A stretch of DNA of 64,000 nt from positions 62,001 through 126,000 of the forward strand of contig JAEESN010000001.1 in assembly GCA_016286365.1 (NCBI GenBank). Direction: 5' to 3'. Below are positions 62,534 through 64,000 of this stretch, one piece after another. The notes under the pieces are model-generated. The model saw nothing but the letters and a program-made list of their open reading frames with translations. It searched no databases and was not told the origin of the DNA. Numbering within the stretch: position 1 is the first letter of the stretch; every line of letters begins with the position of its first letter. The stretch is from Treponema sp. Lineage in GTDB: Bacteria; Spirochaetota; Spirochaetia; Treponematales; Treponemataceae. The position numbers were made by a program, and so were the translations under genes.

Positions 62534-64000
62534 ATGAAGATTTTAATGATAACAAGTGAAACAGTTCCTTTTGCAAAGACAGGCGGACTTGCAGATGCTG
62601 TAAGTGCTCTTGCCATTAATCTTAGTAAACAGGGCCACGATGTAAGAATTGTTATGCCTCGTTATTATAAAATCGACAGATCTAAGCTTACCCCGATTGA
62701 TGAACCTGTTGCCGTTGCCGCAGGACAGAGCGAAACCTGGGTTAAGTTCTATCATTCAAAATTACCGGATTCAAATGTACCGGTTTATTTTATAGACCAC
62801 GAACAAAGCTTTGGCCGCGACGGTATTTACGGAACAAAGGCCGAGCCAGACTTCCACGATAATCCATACCGTTCTGCAGTGCTCTGCCACGGTGCTTTCC
62901 AGCTCTGCCGCTTTTTAGGCTGGTACCCTGATATTATGCACGCACATGACTGGTTCTGTGGTCTTGTTCCTGTTTTATTAAAATGTGTCTGCCGTAACGG
63001 CTATTTTGCTCATACTTCATCGGTTCTTACAATTCATAACCTTGGATACCAGGGCGTATACGGAAAGGATTCTTTTCCGGCTTTAGGCTTAGACTGGAAT
63101 CTTTACTACGGTGGCGGCCTTGAACACCACGGTGCAATCAATCTTTTACAGGGTGGAATTTCCTGTGCAGATATGATTACAACTGTTTCTCCAACTTATG
63201 CCGGAGAGATGCAGAGTGTAGAAGGTGGATTCGGGCTCGACGGTCTTTTACGTGTTCGAACAGATGTTGTACGCGGTGTATTAAACGGCTGCGACCTGGA
63301 TACATGGAATCCTTCTACCGATAAGCTCATCCCTGCAAACTTCAGCTATAAAGAGATGGAAGGAAAGGCAAAATGTAAGGCCGCATTACAAAAGAAGATG
63401 GGCTTAAAAGTTGACCCTAAAGTTCCTGTAATCGGAATTGTAACACGCCTTGCAGATCAGAAAGGTATTGCAGAAGTATTTGCTCCAACTTACGGAAGCA
63501 TTTACAGCATGTGTACAAATATGAATATTCAGTTTGCAATCCTTGGAAGCGGTGAAAAATGGTGCGAAGAAGAAATTGCAGCACTCCAGGCAAAGCTTCC
63601 AAATTTACGTGCATACATCGGCTATGATGAATCTTTGAGCCACTTAATCGAAGCGGGAAGCGATTTCTTCCTTATGCCGTCCCGTTACGAGCCATGCGGC
63701 TTAAACCAGATGTATTCAATGCTTTATGGAACTTTACCGATTGTAAGACGTACAGGCGGTCTTGCAGATACAGTCGAACAGTATAACGAAGAAACAGGAG
63801 ACGGAACAGGCTTCTTGTTCGATGCATTAACCCCAGGTGCAATTTACGATACTGTAGGCTGGGCTGTATACGCTTATTACAACAAAAAAGCACATATCCA
63901 GAAGATGCAGAAAAAGGGAATGCAGAAGAATTTCAGCTGGGATAGTTCTGCATTAAATTATGTAAATGTCTATTCCGAAGCCTTAATGCGTGGCTGTGGA
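62534..64000 (+). CDS. glgA: Glycogen synthase (ADP-glucose type), C-terminus cut by window end
   Basis: The open frame of 489 codons reaches the last base without a stop. It is a GT5 enzyme: MKILMITSETVPFAKTGGLA holds the ADP-binding KTGGL at residue 15, MHAHDWFCGLVPVLLK and TIHNLGYQGVYGKDSF follow, and PSRYEPCGLNQMYSMLYGTL with IVRRTGGLADTVEQ forms the donor and catalytic site in the second half. It lengthens alpha-1,4-glucan with ADP-glucose. The last residues (NFSWDSSALNYVNVYSEALM) are close to the usual C-terminus, so only a few residues should be missing. GAGG six bases before ATG. Confidence 0.95.
   Translation, partial: MKILMITSETVPFAKTGGLADAVSALAINLSKQGHDVRIVMPRYYKIDRSKLTPIDEPVAVAAGQSETWVKFYHSKLPDSNVPVYFIDHEQSFGRDGIYGTKAEPDFHDNPYRSAVLCHGAFQLCRFLGWYPDIMHAHDWFCGLVPVLLKCVCRNGYFAHTSSVLTIHNLGYQGVYGKDSFPALGLDWNLYYGGGLEHHGAINLLQGGISCADMITTVSPTYAGEMQSVEGGFGLDGLLRVRTDVVRGVLNGCDLDTWNPSTDKLIPANFSYKEMEGKAKCKAALQKKMGLKVDPKVPVIGIVTRLADQKGIAEVFAPTYGSIYSMCTNMNIQFAILGSGEKWCEEEIAALQAKLPNLRAYIGYDESLSHLIEAGSDFFLMPSRYEPCGLNQMYSMLYGTLPIVRRTGGLADTVEQYNEETGDGTGFLFDALTPGAIYDTVGWAVYAYYNKKAHIQKMQKKGMQKNFSWDSSALNYVNVYSEALMRGCG

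Overview
The window reads as a chromosomal segment of a Treponema-like spirochaete. A V-type ATPase operon has the spirochaete arrangement (E, a DUF2764-type protein, A, B, D, I, K). It is followed by ispG and a secreted repeat protein. The rest is almost entirely surface-glycan biosynthesis and outer-membrane genes. No rRNA, tRNA, CRISPR array, integrase or complete insertion sequence was seen. Species cannot be named from the sequence alone.

Layout. 1-6956: V-ATPase operon, closed by a strong terminator. 7067-9255: ispG and a TPR-like exported protein. 9305-18784: surface-assembly block, with a WbaP-type initiating sugar-phosphate transferase plus an Omp85-like barrel (minus), two tandem Wzi-like outer-membrane proteins (plus), a GT4 glycosyltransferase and a DUF3943 protein. 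18819-25628 (minus): a YidC-like/sulfatase fusion, a GT4, a CDP-glycerol-transferase-like enzyme, a class V aminotransferase and an LicC/PntC-like cytidylyltransferase. These fit decoration of a polymer with a phospho- or phosphono-alcohol. 25651-29683 (minus): gtrA, gtrB, ChbG/YdjC-like deacetylase and gtrII-like transferase, a serotype-conversion style cassette. 29731-33823 (minus): OpgB/LtaS-like phosphoglycerol transferase, an orphan HipA-like kinase and a GT4. 33984-43879 (minus): a very AT-rich island with flippase, two GT2s, an SDR dehydratase, an HpcH aldolase, a fold-III PLP decarboxylase, a BCAT-like aminotransferase, a GT-B enzyme and a CBS-nucleotidyltransferase. This looks like a dedicated route to an unusual glycan substituent. 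44060-49266: Gfo/Idh oxidoreductase, hexapeptide acetyltransferase, UDP-glucose dehydrogenase and DegT aminotransferase (amino-uronic acid route), with a convergent GumK-like glycosyltransferase. 49263-58308: accessory region with two Rpn/PD-(D/E)XK proteins, a DUF3990 protein, a lipoprotein esterase, a 1565-residue beta-helix lipoprotein and several gene remnants. 58341-64000: rfbD, manC, an exported protein, an aspartate-aminotransferase-like enzyme and glgA (cut by the window end).

Together the genes could make, export and decorate a complex surface polysaccharide: initiation by WbaP, assembly by many glycosyltransferases, flipping by Wzx, outer-membrane handling by the Wzi-like and Omp85-like proteins, and decoration by phosphoglycerol-type and nucleotide-activated groups.

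The strongest candidates for something undescribed are the YidC-like/sulfatase fusion that lacks the conserved groove arginine, the aldolase-decarboxylase-aminotransferase cassette in the AT-rich island, and the aminotransferase-cytidylyltransferase-TagF-like trio. Several promoter-proximal genes also have a -10 box only 6-9 bases before the start codon, suggesting leaderless mRNAs.
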